Assembly (NCBI RefSeq): GCF_036181745.1 | Contig: NZ_CP108080.1 | Location: forward strand, 6,947,501-7,011,500 | DNA length: 64,000 bases | Direction of reading: 5' to 3' | DNA from: Streptomyces sp. NBC_00259 | GTDB lineage: Bacteria; Actinomycetota; Actinomycetes; Streptomycetales; Streptomycetaceae | In this document: in pieces, positions 24,870 through 34,472 of the stretch | Layout: each line of letters starts with the position of its first letter | Numbering within the stretch: the stretch's first letter is position 1 | Position numbers and translations under genes: made by a program | Notes under the pieces: model-generated | What the model was told of the DNA's origin: nothing | The model's input: the letters and a program-made list of their open reading frames with translations, nothing else | Database searches by the model: none

Positions 24870-25379
24870 TCAGCGGTAGTCGTCCGGATGGTCCTGCATC
24901 CACACGTTGATCCGGTCACGGGTCCCCACGAGTTCCTTCTGGTGCGTCTTGAGGTTCTCGTACGACATGTCCTGGCCGAGGGTCTTGCGCAGTTCCGCGA
25001 TCCACGCGATCGGCTCGGGGAAATGCCCGGGGCCCTTGGGGTCGGCCTTCATGGCCTCGTCCAGCCGCTCCAGCTCGTCGTGGACCCGCCCGAGGAAGTA
25101 CGCGCACTGGCCGTCGCCGCCCGTGCAGCCGTCGTTGAAGGTGGCCTGGAGTCCGGCGAAGGCGTCGCGGACCAGCTCGGGCCCGGGTGAGGGCTGCACG
25201 CTCGACCGTGTCCCGGCAGCGGGCTGCGCTTCGCCGGCGGCGGGCTCTGTCCCGGCGGCGGCCGTCGTGGGCGTGCCCCCGGTGTCCGGCGCGCCGCCGT
25301 CCGTGGCGGAGCAGGAGATCAGCAGTGCCGCCGGAAGTGCGACGAGCGCTGCGACGCGGACGGGGCGGGGTATACGCAT
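24870..25379 (-). CDS. Lipoprotein, hypothetical
   Basis: 169 residues. The signal peptide ends in LLISC, a lipobox, so Cys23 should be lipidated and the protein held on the outer face of the membrane. A Ala/Thr/Pro linker (about 24-65) precedes a helical domain with two cysteines (NDGCTGGDGQCAYFLGRVHDELERLDEAMKA by position about 82-112). No family is recognised. Divergent from the beta-oxidation operon, sharing its 150-bp promoter region. Confidence 0.8.
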   Translation of the reverse strand: MRIPRPVRVAALVALPAALLISCSATDGGAPDTGGTPTTAAAGTEPAAGEAQPAAGTRSSVQPSPGPELVRDAFAGLQATFNDGCTGGDGQCAYFLGRVHDELERLDEAMKADPKGPGHFPEPIAWIAELRKTLGQDMSYENLKTHQKELVGTRDRINVWMQDHPDDYR

Positions 25380-25459
25380 GGAGTCTCCGTTTCCTGGATC
25401 CGGCTGCAGGACCCTACCGTCACGGAGTGAGAAACCAAGCGCTTGCTCGCCTCAAGGGC

Positions 25460-25506
25460 TTGTGCGAAGTGGAACGCGTTCTTAACATCACTGATGTTAC
25501 ATCAGT
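25460..25506 (+). promoter_or_regulatory. Beta-oxidation operon promoter with overlapping palindromes
   Basis: A weak -35 TTGTGC (25460-25465) and -10 TAACAT (25483-25488) are 17 bp apart. Two perfect 8-bp palindromes overlap: TAACATCA-C-TGATGTTA (25483-25499) and ACTGATGT-T-ACATCAGT (25490-25506). They cover the -10, suggesting repression, perhaps relieved by acyl-CoA. Confidence 0.65.
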
Positions 25507-25529
25507 TGTGTCACAGTGCTGGGGGCTTG

Positions 25530-26684
25530 ATGGCAGCGACAGGGAACGGCCCGCCGGGCGGTCCGCTGGCCGGGGTGCGCGTGGTCGAACTGGCGGGCAT
25601 CGGGCCCGGCCCGTTCGCCGCCATGCTGCTCGCCGACCTCGGCGCCGATGTCGTACGGATCGACCGCCCCGGCGGCTCCGGGCTCGCGATCGACCCGGCG
25701 TACGACCTGACCAACCGCAACAAAAGGTCCGTACTGATCGACCTGAAGGCCGACGGCGGCGCCGAGCAGGTCCTCGACCTCGTCGAACGCGCCGATGTGC
25801 TCATCGAGGGCTACCGCCCCGGGGTGGCCGAGCGGCTCGGTGTCGGACCCAAGGAGTGCCACGCCCGGAACGCCCGGCTGGTCTACGGCCGGATGACCGG
25901 CTGGGGCCAGGAGGGCCCGCTCGCCCAGCGCGCCGGCCATGACATCGCGTACATCGCGATCACCGGCACCCTCGGCATGATCGGCAAACCGGACGAACCG
26001 CCCGCCGTGCCCGCCAACCTCGTCGGCGACTACGCGGGCGGCTCGCTCTACCTCGTCATCGGCGTGCTGGCCGCACTGCAGCACGCCCGTACCACCGGCG
26101 GCGCCGGCCAGGTCGTGGACGCGGCCATCGTCGACGGCGCCGCGCACCTCGCCACGATGATCCACGGAATGATGGCCGCGGGCGGCTGGCGGGACAGCCG
26201 AGGCGCGAACCTCCTCGACGGCGGCTGCCCGTTCTACGGGAACTACGAGACCGCCGACGGGCAGTACATGGCGGTCGGCGCCCTCGAGCAGCAGTTCTAC
26301 AACGAGTTCATCGAGCTGCTCGGCCTCGGGGACGAGGCGCCGGCCCGCAAGGACTTCGCCCGCTGGGACGACCTGCGCGCCGCCGTGGCCGACCGCTTCC
26401 GTACGAGGACGCGGGACGAGTGGACGGCGGTCTTCGAAGGCTCCGACGCGTGTGTGGCCCCCGTACTGTCGCTGCGGGAGGCCCCGGCCCATCCGCATCT
26501 GGCCGCCCGCGGAACCTTCACCGACCACGGCGGGATCACCCAGCCCGCCCCCGCGCCCCGGTTCTCCGCGACCCCCGGGGCCGTGTACCGCCCGCCGGCC
26601 CAGCCGGGTGCGGACACCGAGGAGGTCGCACGCGACTGGGACGTACCGAGCATCCGGATCAGGCAGCAGGGCGGGGAGCGGTAA
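25530..26684 (+). CDS. mcr: Alpha-methylacyl-CoA racemase (CaiB/BaiF family)
   Basis: 384 residues from ATG 25530, with a G-rich ribosome site. Family III CoA-transferase fold: LAGVRVVELAGIGPGPFAAM, LADLGADVVRIDRPGG and NRNKRSVLIDLK. Racemase residues are in place: His in RAGHDIAYIAITGTLG, Asp in VGDYAGGS, and the ALEQQFYNEF region. It interconverts 2R- and 2S-methylacyl-CoA so that branched chains can enter beta-oxidation, which fits its place as first gene before acyl-CoA dehydrogenase, thiolase and FadB. Its TAA overlaps the next ATG (TAATG), implying coupling. Confidence 0.92.
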   Translation: MAATGNGPPGGPLAGVRVVELAGIGPGPFAAMLLADLGADVVRIDRPGGSGLAIDPAYDLTNRNKRSVLIDLKADGGAEQVLDLVERADVLIEGYRPGVAERLGVGPKECHARNARLVYGRMTGWGQEGPLAQRAGHDIAYIAITGTLGMIGKPDEPPAVPANLVGDYAGGSLYLVIGVLAALQHARTTGGAGQVVDAAIVDGAAHLATMIHGMMAAGGWRDSRGANLLDGGCPFYGNYETADGQYMAVGALEQQFYNEFIELLGLGDEAPARKDFARWDDLRAAVADRFRTRTRDEWTAVFEGSDACVAPVLSLREAPAHPHLAARGTFTDHGGITQPAPAPRFSATPGAVYRPPAQPGADTEEVARDWDVPSIRIRQQGGER

Positions 26685-27832
26685 TGGCGATGAAACGGCA
26701 GATCTTCGGACCGGACCACGAGGCGTTCCGCGAGAGCGTCCGCACCTTCCTCACCAAGGAGGTGCTCCCGCACTACGAGGACTGGGAGCGGGACGGCATC
26801 GTCTCGCGCGACGCCTGGCTGGCGGCGGGCAGGCAGGGGCTGCTCGGACTCGCCGTCCCCGAGGAGTACGGGGGCGGCGGGAACACCGACTTCCGTTACA
26901 GCGCCGTCCTGGCCGAGGAGTTCACCCGGGCCGGCGCCGCCGGCCTCGCGGTCGGCCTGCACAACGACATCATCGGGCCGTATCTCACCTCGCTCGCGAC
27001 CGAGGAGCAGAAGCGGCGCTGGCTGCCCGGCTTCTGCAGCGGCGAGATCATCACGGCCATCGCCATGACCGAGCCGGGCGCGGGCTCCGACCTCCAGGGC
27101 ATCCGCACCACGGCCGAGGACCGCGGCGACCACTGGCTGCTCAACGGCTCCAAGACGTTCATCTCCAACGGCATCCTGGCCGACCTGGTGATCGTCGTCG
27201 CGAAGACCACTCCCGAGGGCGGCGCGAAGGGGCTGTCCCTGCTGGTCGTCGAGCGCGGCACGGAGGGCTTCGAGCGGGGCCGCAACCTCGACAAGATCGG
27301 CCAGAAGGCGCAGGACACGGCCGAGCTGTTCTTCAACGACGTACACGTCCCGAAGGAGAACCTGCTCGGCGAGCTGAACGGCGCGTTCATCCATCTGATG
27401 ACCAATCTCGCCCAGGAGCGGCTGAACATAGCCGTCGCCGGGATCGCCGCGGCCGAGTATCTGCTGGAGATCACGACCCAGTACGTGAAGGAACGCGAGG
27501 CGTTCGGGCGCCCGCTGGCGAAGCTGCAGCACATCCGCTTCGAGATCGCCGAGATGGCCACCGAGTGCGCCGTCACCCGCACCTTCCTCGACCGCTGCAT
27601 CGTCGACCACTCCGACGGCGAGCTGGACGCCGTGCACGCCTCGATGGCCAAGTGGTGGGCCACGGAACTGCAGAAGCGGGTCGCCGACCGCTGTCTGCAG
27701 CTGCACGGCGGCTACGGCTACATGACGGAGTACCGGGTCGCCAAGGCGTTCACGGACGGCCGTATCCAGACGATCTACGGCGGCACGACCGAGATCATGA
27801 AGGAGATCATCGGCCGCTCCCTGCTCTCCTGA
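26684..27832 (+). CDS. Acyl-CoA dehydrogenase
   Basis: 382 residues from ATG 26684, one base inside the preceding stop, with GGGGAG upstream. FAD-dependent fold: AIAMTEPGAGSDLQGIRT (flavin contact), TFISNGILADLVIVVAK, LQLHGGYGYMTEY and catalytic-base Glu in IYGGTTEIMKEIIGR. It introduces the alpha-beta double bond in acyl-CoA, the first step of beta-oxidation, passing electrons to ETF (not in the window). Similar to long/medium-chain actinobacterial enzymes; chain length is unassigned. Confidence 0.94.
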   Translation: MAMKRQIFGPDHEAFRESVRTFLTKEVLPHYEDWERDGIVSRDAWLAAGRQGLLGLAVPEEYGGGGNTDFRYSAVLAEEFTRAGAAGLAVGLHNDIIGPYLTSLATEEQKRRWLPGFCSGEIITAIAMTEPGAGSDLQGIRTTAEDRGDHWLLNGSKTFISNGILADLVIVVAKTTPEGGAKGLSLLVVERGTEGFERGRNLDKIGQKAQDTAELFFNDVHVPKENLLGELNGAFIHLMTNLAQERLNIAVAGIAAAEYLLEITTQYVKEREAFGRPLAKLQHIRFEIAEMATECAVTRTFLDRCIVDHSDGELDAVHASMAKWWATELQKRVADRCLQLHGGYGYMTEYRVAKAFTDGRIQTIYGGTTEIMKEIIGRSLLS

Positions 27833-27872
27833 CCCTCAACACCGAAGCTGCTGTGATGCGAAAGGTTCTGTT

Positions 27873-29087
<1,215 letters not shown>

Positions 29088-29131
29088 CCCTCCCGTCCCT
29101 CCCTCCCCTTCCCCCGTACGGAGAAGCAGCA

Positions 29132-31312
29132 ATGACCGCAACGCCGGCGAGTTCCACCATCCGCTGGGAGCAGGACGAGACCGGGATCGTCACCCTCGTC
29201 CTCGACGACCCCGACCAGTCCGCCAACACCATGAACCAGGCCTTCCGGGAGTCGATCGCGGCGATCGCCGACCGCGCCGAGGCCGAGAAGGACTCCATCC
29301 GCGGCATCATCGTCACCTCCGCCAAGAAGACCTTCTTCGCGGGCGGCGACCTCAAGGACATGATCAAGGTCGGTCCCGAGCACGCCCAGCAGGCCTTCGA
29401 CATGGGCATGGGCATCAAGCGCGCACTGCGCCGCATCGAGACCCTCGGCAAGCCCGTCGTCGCCGCCGTCAACGGCGCGGCCCTCGGCGGCGGTTACGAG
29501 ATCGCCCTCGCCTGCCACCACCGCATCGCCCTCGACGCGCCCGGCTCCAAGATCGGCCTGCCCGAGGTCACTCTCGGCCTGCTGCCGGCCGGCGGCGGCG
29601 TGACCCGCACCGTACGCCTCATGGGCATCGCCGACGCGCTGCTCAAGGTGCTCCTGCAGGGCACCCAGTACTCCCCGCAGCGGGCCCTGGAGAACGGCCT
29701 GATCCACGAAGTGGCCGCCACCCGTGAGGAGATGCTCGCCAAGGCACGCGCCTTCATCGAGGCGCACCCCGAGTCGCAGCAGCCCTGGGACGTCAAGGGC
29801 TACAAGATCCCCGGTGGCACGCCGTCCAACCCGAAGTTCGCCGCCAACCTGCCCGCCTTCCCGGCGAACCTGAAGAAGCAGCTGAACGGCGCCCCGTACC
29901 CGGCCCCGCGCAACATCCTCGCGGCCGCCGTCGAGGGCTCCCAGGTCGACTTCGAGACCGCGCAGATCATCGAGGCGCGGTACTTCACCGAGCTGCTCAC
30001 CGGCCAGACCGCCAAGAACATGATCCAGGCGTTCTTCTTCGACCTCCAGGCGGTCAACTCCGGGGCGAACCGGCCCAAGGGCATCGAGCCGCGCGCGGTG
30101 CGCAAGGTGGCCGTCCTCGGCGCCGGAATGATGGGTGCGGGCATCGCGTACTCCTGCGCGAAGGCCGGTATCGAGGTCGTCCTCAAGGACGTCAACGCCG
30201 ACGCCGCCGAGCGCGGCAAGGCGTACTCGGAGAAGCTGCTGGACAAGGCGCTCAGCCGGGGCCGTACGACCGAGGCCAAGCGCGCCGAGCTGCTCGCCCG
30301 GATCACCCCGACCGCCGACCCGGCCGATCTTGCGGGCTGCGACGCCGTCATCGAAGCGGTCTTCGAGGACCCGGCGCTCAAGCACAAGGTGTTCCAGGAG
30401 ATCCAGGGCGTCGTCGAGCCGGACGCTCTGCTGTGCTCCAACACCTCGACCCTGCCGATCACCCTGCTCGCCGAGGGCGTCGACCGGCCCGTCGACTTCA
30501 TCGGGCTGCACTTCTTCTCGCCCGTCGACAAGATGCCGCTCGTCGAGATCATCAAGGGCGAGCAGACCGGCGAGGAGGCGCTGGCGCGCGCCTTCGACCT
30601 GGTCCGGCGGATCAACAAGACGCCGATCGTGGTCAACGACTCGCGCGGCTTCTTCACCTCGCGCGTCATCGGCCAGTTCATCAACGAGGGCGTGGCGATG
30701 GTCGGCGAGGGCGTCGAGCCCACCTCCGTCGAGCAGGCCGCGGCCCAGGCCGGCTACCCCGCGAAGGTCCTCTCCCTGATGGACGAGCTGACCCTCACCC
30801 TCCCGCGGAAGATCCGCGGCGAGACGAGGCGGGCCGTGGAGGAGGCCGGCGGTACCTGGACCCCGCACCCGGCGGACGCCGTCATCGACCGCCTGGTCGA
30901 CGACTTCGGGCGCACGGGCCGCAGCGGCGGCGCCGGCTTCTACGACTACGTGGACGGCAAGCGGGCCGGGCTGTGGCCGGGCCTGCGCGAGCACTTCGGC
31001 AAGCCCGACGTGCACGTCCCGTTCGAGGACATGAAGGAGCGGATGCTCTTCTCCGAGGCCCTGGACACCGTCCGCTGCCTGGAGGAGGGCGTGCTGACGT
31101 CGGTCGCCGACGCCAACATCGGCTCCATCATGGGCATCGGCTTCCCGGCGTGGACGGGCGGCGTGCTGCAGTACATCAACGGGTACGACGGCGGCCTGCC
31201 CGGCTTCGTCGCCCGGGCGCGCGAGCTGGCGGAGGCATACGGCGAACGTTTCGCACCGCCGGCGCTGCTGGTGACGAAGGCCGAGCGCGGCGAGGTCTTC
31301 ACGGACGCCTGA
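29132..31312 (+). CDS. fadB: Bifunctional enoyl-CoA hydratase / 3-hydroxyacyl-CoA dehydrogenase (FadB)
   Basis: 726 residues from ATG 29132 with GGAG upstream. N-terminal crotonase domain (about 10-230): FFAGGDLKDM oxyanion loop, NGAALGGGYEIALACHH with Glu, and GLPEVTLGLLPAGGG with the second Glu. NAD-binding 3-hydroxyacyl-CoA dehydrogenase domain (about 320-500): VAVLGAGMMGAGIAY, SNTSTLPIT and GLHFFSPVDKMPLVE with catalytic His. C-terminal dimerisation domains: RGFFTSRVIGQFINEG, GRSGGAGFYDY. It performs hydration and oxidation between the dehydrogenase and FadA. Last gene of the operon. Confidence 0.96.
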   Translation: MTATPASSTIRWEQDETGIVTLVLDDPDQSANTMNQAFRESIAAIADRAEAEKDSIRGIIVTSAKKTFFAGGDLKDMIKVGPEHAQQAFDMGMGIKRALRRIETLGKPVVAAVNGAALGGGYEIALACHHRIALDAPGSKIGLPEVTLGLLPAGGGVTRTVRLMGIADALLKVLLQGTQYSPQRALENGLIHEVAATREEMLAKARAFIEAHPESQQPWDVKGYKIPGGTPSNPKFAANLPAFPANLKKQLNGAPYPAPRNILAAAVEGSQVDFETAQIIEARYFTELLTGQTAKNMIQAFFFDLQAVNSGANRPKGIEPRAVRKVAVLGAGMMGAGIAYSCAKAGIEVVLKDVNADAAERGKAYSEKLLDKALSRGRTTEAKRAELLARITPTADPADLAGCDAVIEAVFEDPALKHKVFQEIQGVVEPDALLCSNTSTLPITLLAEGVDRPVDFIGLHFFSPVDKMPLVEIIKGEQTGEEALARAFDLVRRINKTPIVVNDSRGFFTSRVIGQFINEGVAMVGEGVEPTSVEQAAAQAGYPAKVLSLMDELTLTLPRKIRGETRRAVEEAGGTWTPHPADAVIDRLVDDFGRTGRSGGAGFYDYVDGKRAGLWPGLREHFGKPDVHVPFEDMKERMLFSEALDTVRCLEEGVLTSVADANIGSIMGIGFPAWTGGVLQYINGYDGGLPGFVARARELAEAYGERFAPPALLVTKAERGEVFTDA

Positions 31313-31329
31313 CCGCGGCCGCTCGACGT

Positions 31330-31424
31330 GGTGGAGGACGGGCCCTTCCCGGTGGAGGACGGGCCCGTCACGGGTGTGGGCCTGTCACGGGTGTGGGCCT
31401 GTCACGGGTGCGGGCCCGTCACGG
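31330..31424. repeat. Compound short tandem repeats between fadB and a convergent gene
   Basis: Two copies of a 20-21-bp unit (GGTGGAGGACGGGCCC...) at 31330-31370 are followed by three 17-bp units CGGGTG(T/C)GGGCC(T/C)GTCA at 31371, 31388 and 31405. The first begins 18 bp after the fadB stop. Confidence 0.88.
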
Positions 31425-31450
31425 CCGCGGTCCCGTCCTCACGGCGCCGG

Positions 31451-32059
31451 TCAGCCGGCTTCCGGTCCCGGCTGACCGTCCGGCTCGGGTATCCGCTCCA
31501 GCAGCTCGGCGAGGACGTCGAGCCGCAGCGAGACGCGATGGACGTCGGCGGCCGTGACCCGGTCCGGGGGCGGTGCCTCGAACACCGGCTGCGGGGCCGC
31601 ACCGAGCGCCGTCATCCGGCGGAGTATGCGCTCCTGGAGCTCCTGCGGCGACGTGTAGGCGCGCACGACGTCCTTCGGCTCGAAGATCGTCCAGGACAGC
31701 CGATGGTCCTCCTCCCTCGCGGGAACGGCGTGCCAGGGCAGTCGCTGCACCGAGGGGTCCGGCAGGGGAGTGGGCAGCGCGGCCATCGGCCTCGCCCATC
31801 GTTGGATGCCGCGCCGCAGTGAGCCGCCGATGCCCTCGGTCTCGGGCCAGGCCGCCGGCGGCACCACGGCGAGATAGCCGATGCCGTGCTTCACGGACGC
31901 ACGCCGCACGTCCTCGGCCACTTCGTAGGACCAGCGCTTCTGGTTCCACCGCCACAGGCGCCGGGACTGGCTGACCCGGATCAGGGTCAGCTCCCAGCCC
32001 GGTCGCCCGTGGACGCGCTTGACGTAGAGCCCGCCGGGTCTCAGCTCCGCGAATCTCAT
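31451..32059 (-). CDS. Hypothetical protein, 202 residues
   Basis: Starts MRFAELRPGGLYVKRV, possibly a small beta-barrel: basic and aromatic (GRPGWELTLIRV, RRLWRWNQKRWSYEVAEDVRRA). The C-terminal half is more helical (SPQELQERILRRMTALG and DRVTAADVHRVSLRLDVLAELLERI). No signal peptide, membrane segment or recognised catalytic motif. Codon use is typical, so it is real. It lies downstream of the MerR gene on the same strand with a 57-bp gap and may be co-transcribed. A nucleic-acid-associated role is only a guess from the basic N-terminus. Confidence 0.7.
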   Translation of the reverse strand: MRFAELRPGGLYVKRVHGRPGWELTLIRVSQSRRLWRWNQKRWSYEVAEDVRRASVKHGIGYLAVVPPAAWPETEGIGGSLRRGIQRWARPMAALPTPLPDPSVQRLPWHAVPAREEDHRLSWTIFEPKDVVRAYTSPQELQERILRRMTALGAAPQPVFEAPPPDRVTAADVHRVSLRLDVLAELLERIPEPDGQPGPEAG

Positions 32060-32116
32060 GGTTCCCCCCAGGCCGGTGTGGTCGTCGGCCGTCGATCCCG
32101 CACGTGTTCCCCGAGA

Positions 32117-32902
32117 CTAGGTGTCGCCACCGACAGTCGGTTCCCCACCGGTCCGCCGCGCGTCGGGCGCCTCGCCGTCCGTGCCGAACGCCGCGCGCAA
32201 CTCCTCTCGCAGCGACCGCTGGAAGGCCGTCACGAGCGCCTGGATGACCATCGGCTGCATATGGGCCGACAGGGACTTCATCGCGGCGACATGATCCGGG
32301 TCCGACTCGCGCTCCCGGTACGGGCCCCAGACCTCGTCCCGGAACAGCCGGGTCAGCTCGTGCGCGGCGGCGCGGGCGTGCTCCAGCAGGACCGTCCGGG
32401 AGGCGAGGATCGTCTCGTGCGCGATCGGTACGTCGAGCAGCTCGACGCCGAGCCGCAGCAGTCCGCCGTCGAGCCGGAACACGTCCGGGACTCCGGTGCG
32501 GTCCAGCACGCCCATCGCCGCGAGCCGGCCGATGTCCTCGTCCGACAGCGGCCGCCCGGCCCGGCGCTCCAGCTCCTGACGTCCTGTCTCCTCGGCCGAC
32601 TCGGGCGCCCAGGAAGCCACCAGGGCCCGGTGGATCGCCAGATCGTGGGCGCTGAGACCGGGCGGCAGCTGCTCCAGGTAGCGTTCGATCGCCGCGAGCG
32701 TCATGCCCTGGTGCTGCAGCTCCTCGATCAGCGCCAGCCGGGAGAGATGGTCCGCACCGTAGTGCCCGACCCGGCGCGGGCCGATCACCGGCGGCGGCAG
32801 CAGCCCGCGGGTGCTGTAGAACCGGATCGTCCGCACGGTGACACCCGCACGCGCGGCCAGCTCGTCGACGGTCAGCGTCAGCTCCTCGGTCTCGGTCGCC
32901 AT
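32117..32902 (-). CDS. MerR family transcriptional regulator
   Basis: 261 residues. The N-terminal winged helix is typical: TVDELAARAGVTVRTIRFYSTRGLLPPPVIGPRRVGHY, then a coiled-coil dimer helix. The long C-terminal domain (about 90-261) exceeds metal-sensing MerRs and lacks the cysteine set for metals, so it probably binds an organic ligand. It sits next to the beta-oxidation operon. Its own upstream region (about 32939-32970) contains CAACA...TGTTG arms and a CACTGATG word also present in the fad operator. Regulation of the fad operon is therefore a reasonable inference. Confidence 0.9.
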   Translation of the reverse strand: MATETEELTLTVDELAARAGVTVRTIRFYSTRGLLPPPVIGPRRVGHYGADHLSRLALIEELQHQGMTLAAIERYLEQLPPGLSAHDLAIHRALVASWAPESAEETGRQELERRAGRPLSDEDIGRLAAMGVLDRTGVPDVFRLDGGLLRLGVELLDVPIAHETILASRTVLLEHARAAAHELTRLFRDEVWGPYRERESDPDHVAAMKSLSAHMQPMVIQALVTAFQRSLREELRAAFGTDGEAPDARRTGGEPTVGGDT

Positions 32903-33077
32903 GGTCTCCCTCGCTCCGTGCGTGCTCCCGTCGAGTGCAACAGTATTGCTGTCTCATCAGTGTTGTGAAAGCGCGGGGAATCCCTGACCGAGGGCTCGAC
33001 CGGTCGCCCGCGGCCCGAAGGTACGGCCGCATGTGCCGGGTCGGAGCCCGTACACACCCCTGTGACAGGGTGGACGA

Positions 33078-33647
33078 ATGACGGCGCACCACGAGTACTC
33101 CTCCGCTTCGCACTCGACCGGACCCGAATCGTGGTCGGACACCACCCCGGCACACAGCGACCTCCTGGCCGCGAAGGCGCTCGTCTACGACCCGTGCGGA
33201 TTCATCTGCTCGCAGCCGGTTCCCGAACCGGAGAGCGCCGAGTACGCCGCCCACGCGTTCACCCTCGACGGTCGCTCCGTCCGGTTCCGCGCAGCCAGGA
33301 CGACCCCCACCAAGGTCGGTCAGTTCGTCACCGTGTGGAAGAGGTCACCCGGCGGACCCATCCAGCCCTTCGACGCCGCGGACCCCGTCGACCTCTTCGT
33401 CATCAGCAGCCGTGACGATCAGCACTTCGGCCAGTTCGTCTTTCCCGTGGACGCGCTCCGCCGACGCGGGGTCGTATCAGTGAACGGTTCCGGGGGGAAA
33501 CGGGCCTTCCGCGTCTACCCGCCCTGGGTGACGACCACCAACCGTCAGGCCGGCAGTACGCAGGCATGGCAGCTGGACCACTTCCTGCGGCTGGACCAGG
33601 TCGGGCCCGTCGACTCCGCTCGCGCCCGAGCGCTCTACCACCCGTAG
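33078..33647 (+). CDS. MepB family protein
   Basis: 189 residues from ATG 33078. Conserved family segments: LLAAKALVYDPCGF, YAAHAFTLDGRSVRFRAARTTPTKVGQFVTVWKR, PFDAADPVDLFVISSRDDQHFGQFVFP and GKRAFRVYPPW. MepB is named from the Staphylococcus mepRAB operon, where its role is unknown; the conserved acidic/basic pattern has been likened to nuclease-like folds, but catalysis is not established. It is divergent from the MerR gene; no efflux pump is adjacent here. Confidence 0.85.
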   Translation: MTAHHEYSSASHSTGPESWSDTTPAHSDLLAAKALVYDPCGFICSQPVPEPESAEYAAHAFTLDGRSVRFRAARTTPTKVGQFVTVWKRSPGGPIQPFDAADPVDLFVISSRDDQHFGQFVFPVDALRRRGVVSVNGSGGKRAFRVYPPWVTTTNRQAGSTQAWQLDHFLRLDQVGPVDSARARALYHP

Positions 33648-33681
33648 GGCGGCGGCGGCCCGATCACGAGGTCGCCGCCCT
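33646..33681 (+). terminator. Possible terminator hairpin after mepB
   Basis: AGGGCGGCG (33646-33654) pairs with CGCCGCCCT (33673-33681) with an 18-nt loop; it begins in the stop codon of the MepB gene. Confidence 0.5.
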
Positions 33682-33771
33682 GCCCCGTCGAGGTCCGTAC
33701 CGGTACGTGCCCGAGGCCGCAGGTCGCCGTGACCGCCCTCGACAGGTCCGAGGTGAACCAGAAGAGGCGAC

Positions 33772-34467
33772 CTACTCCACGACGGTGCCGGAGCCTTCGG
33801 CCCAGATGCCGCGGACATGGCGGATATGGCGGTGCATCAGCGCCTCGGCGCCGTCGGCGTCGCCTGCCGCCACCAGGTCCACAAGCGCGGCGTGCTCCCG
33901 GGCGGAGTCGATCAGCTCGTGCCGGTCGGCGAGTGCCCGCAGGCCGTAGATGCGCGAGCGGGTACGCAGCGAGCGCACCGTCTCCACCAGGTTCGCGTTG
34001 CCGGCGAGCGCGAGGAGCGTGAGGTGGAAGTCCATGTCGTGCGTGACATGCGCGATGAGGTCACCCCGGACGGCGGCGTCCTCGATGGCGGCCGCCAGGG
34101 GGCGCAACCGCTCGATCACGTCGGGGGAGGGGCCGGACGCGGCGATGCGGCGGACCGTCGGCACCTCGATGAGCGCCCGTAGCTCGGCGATCTCGTCGAG
34201 CTCCTCGTCGGACAGTTCGACGACGCGGAAGCCCTTGTTGCGCAGGGGCTCGATGAGCCCTTCCTTGGCGAGTTCGAGCATCGCCTCGCGCACAGGTGTC
34301 GCGGACGCGCCGAGCCGGGCCGCCAGGCTGGGTGCCGAGTAGACGACGCCGGGCCTGAGTTCGCCCGAGATGACCGCGCCGCGCAGCGTCTCGGTGATCT
34401 CTCCGCGCAGGCTGCGCCGGGCGGAGAACGAGGGCAACGCCGGGAGGACACCGTCGTCCGTCGTCAT
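33772..34467 (-). CDS. GntR family regulator, FadR/FCD type
   Basis: 231 residues from ATG 34467, the better spaced of two close ATGs; the other, at 34476, overlaps the upstream stop. Winged helix: RRSLRGEITETLRGAVISGELRPGVVYSAPSLAARLGASATPVREAMLELAKEGLIE (by position about 12-70). The FCD ligand domain follows with metal-binding-type residues AHVTHDMDFHLTLL and MHRHIRHV. FCD regulators sense small carboxylates or amino acids. It is coupled to an ornithine cyclodeaminase-like gene and faces an MHS transporter across an imperfect palindrome at 35447-35466. Confidence 0.92.
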   Translation of the reverse strand: MTTDDGVLPALPSFSARRSLRGEITETLRGAVISGELRPGVVYSAPSLAARLGASATPVREAMLELAKEGLIEPLRNKGFRVVELSDEELDEIAELRALIEVPTVRRIAASGPSPDVIERLRPLAAAIEDAAVRGDLIAHVTHDMDFHLTLLALAGNANLVETVRSLRTRSRIYGLRALADRHELIDSAREHAALVDLVAAGDADGAEALMHRHIRHVRGIWAEGSGTVVE

Positions 34468-34472
34468 ATGGG

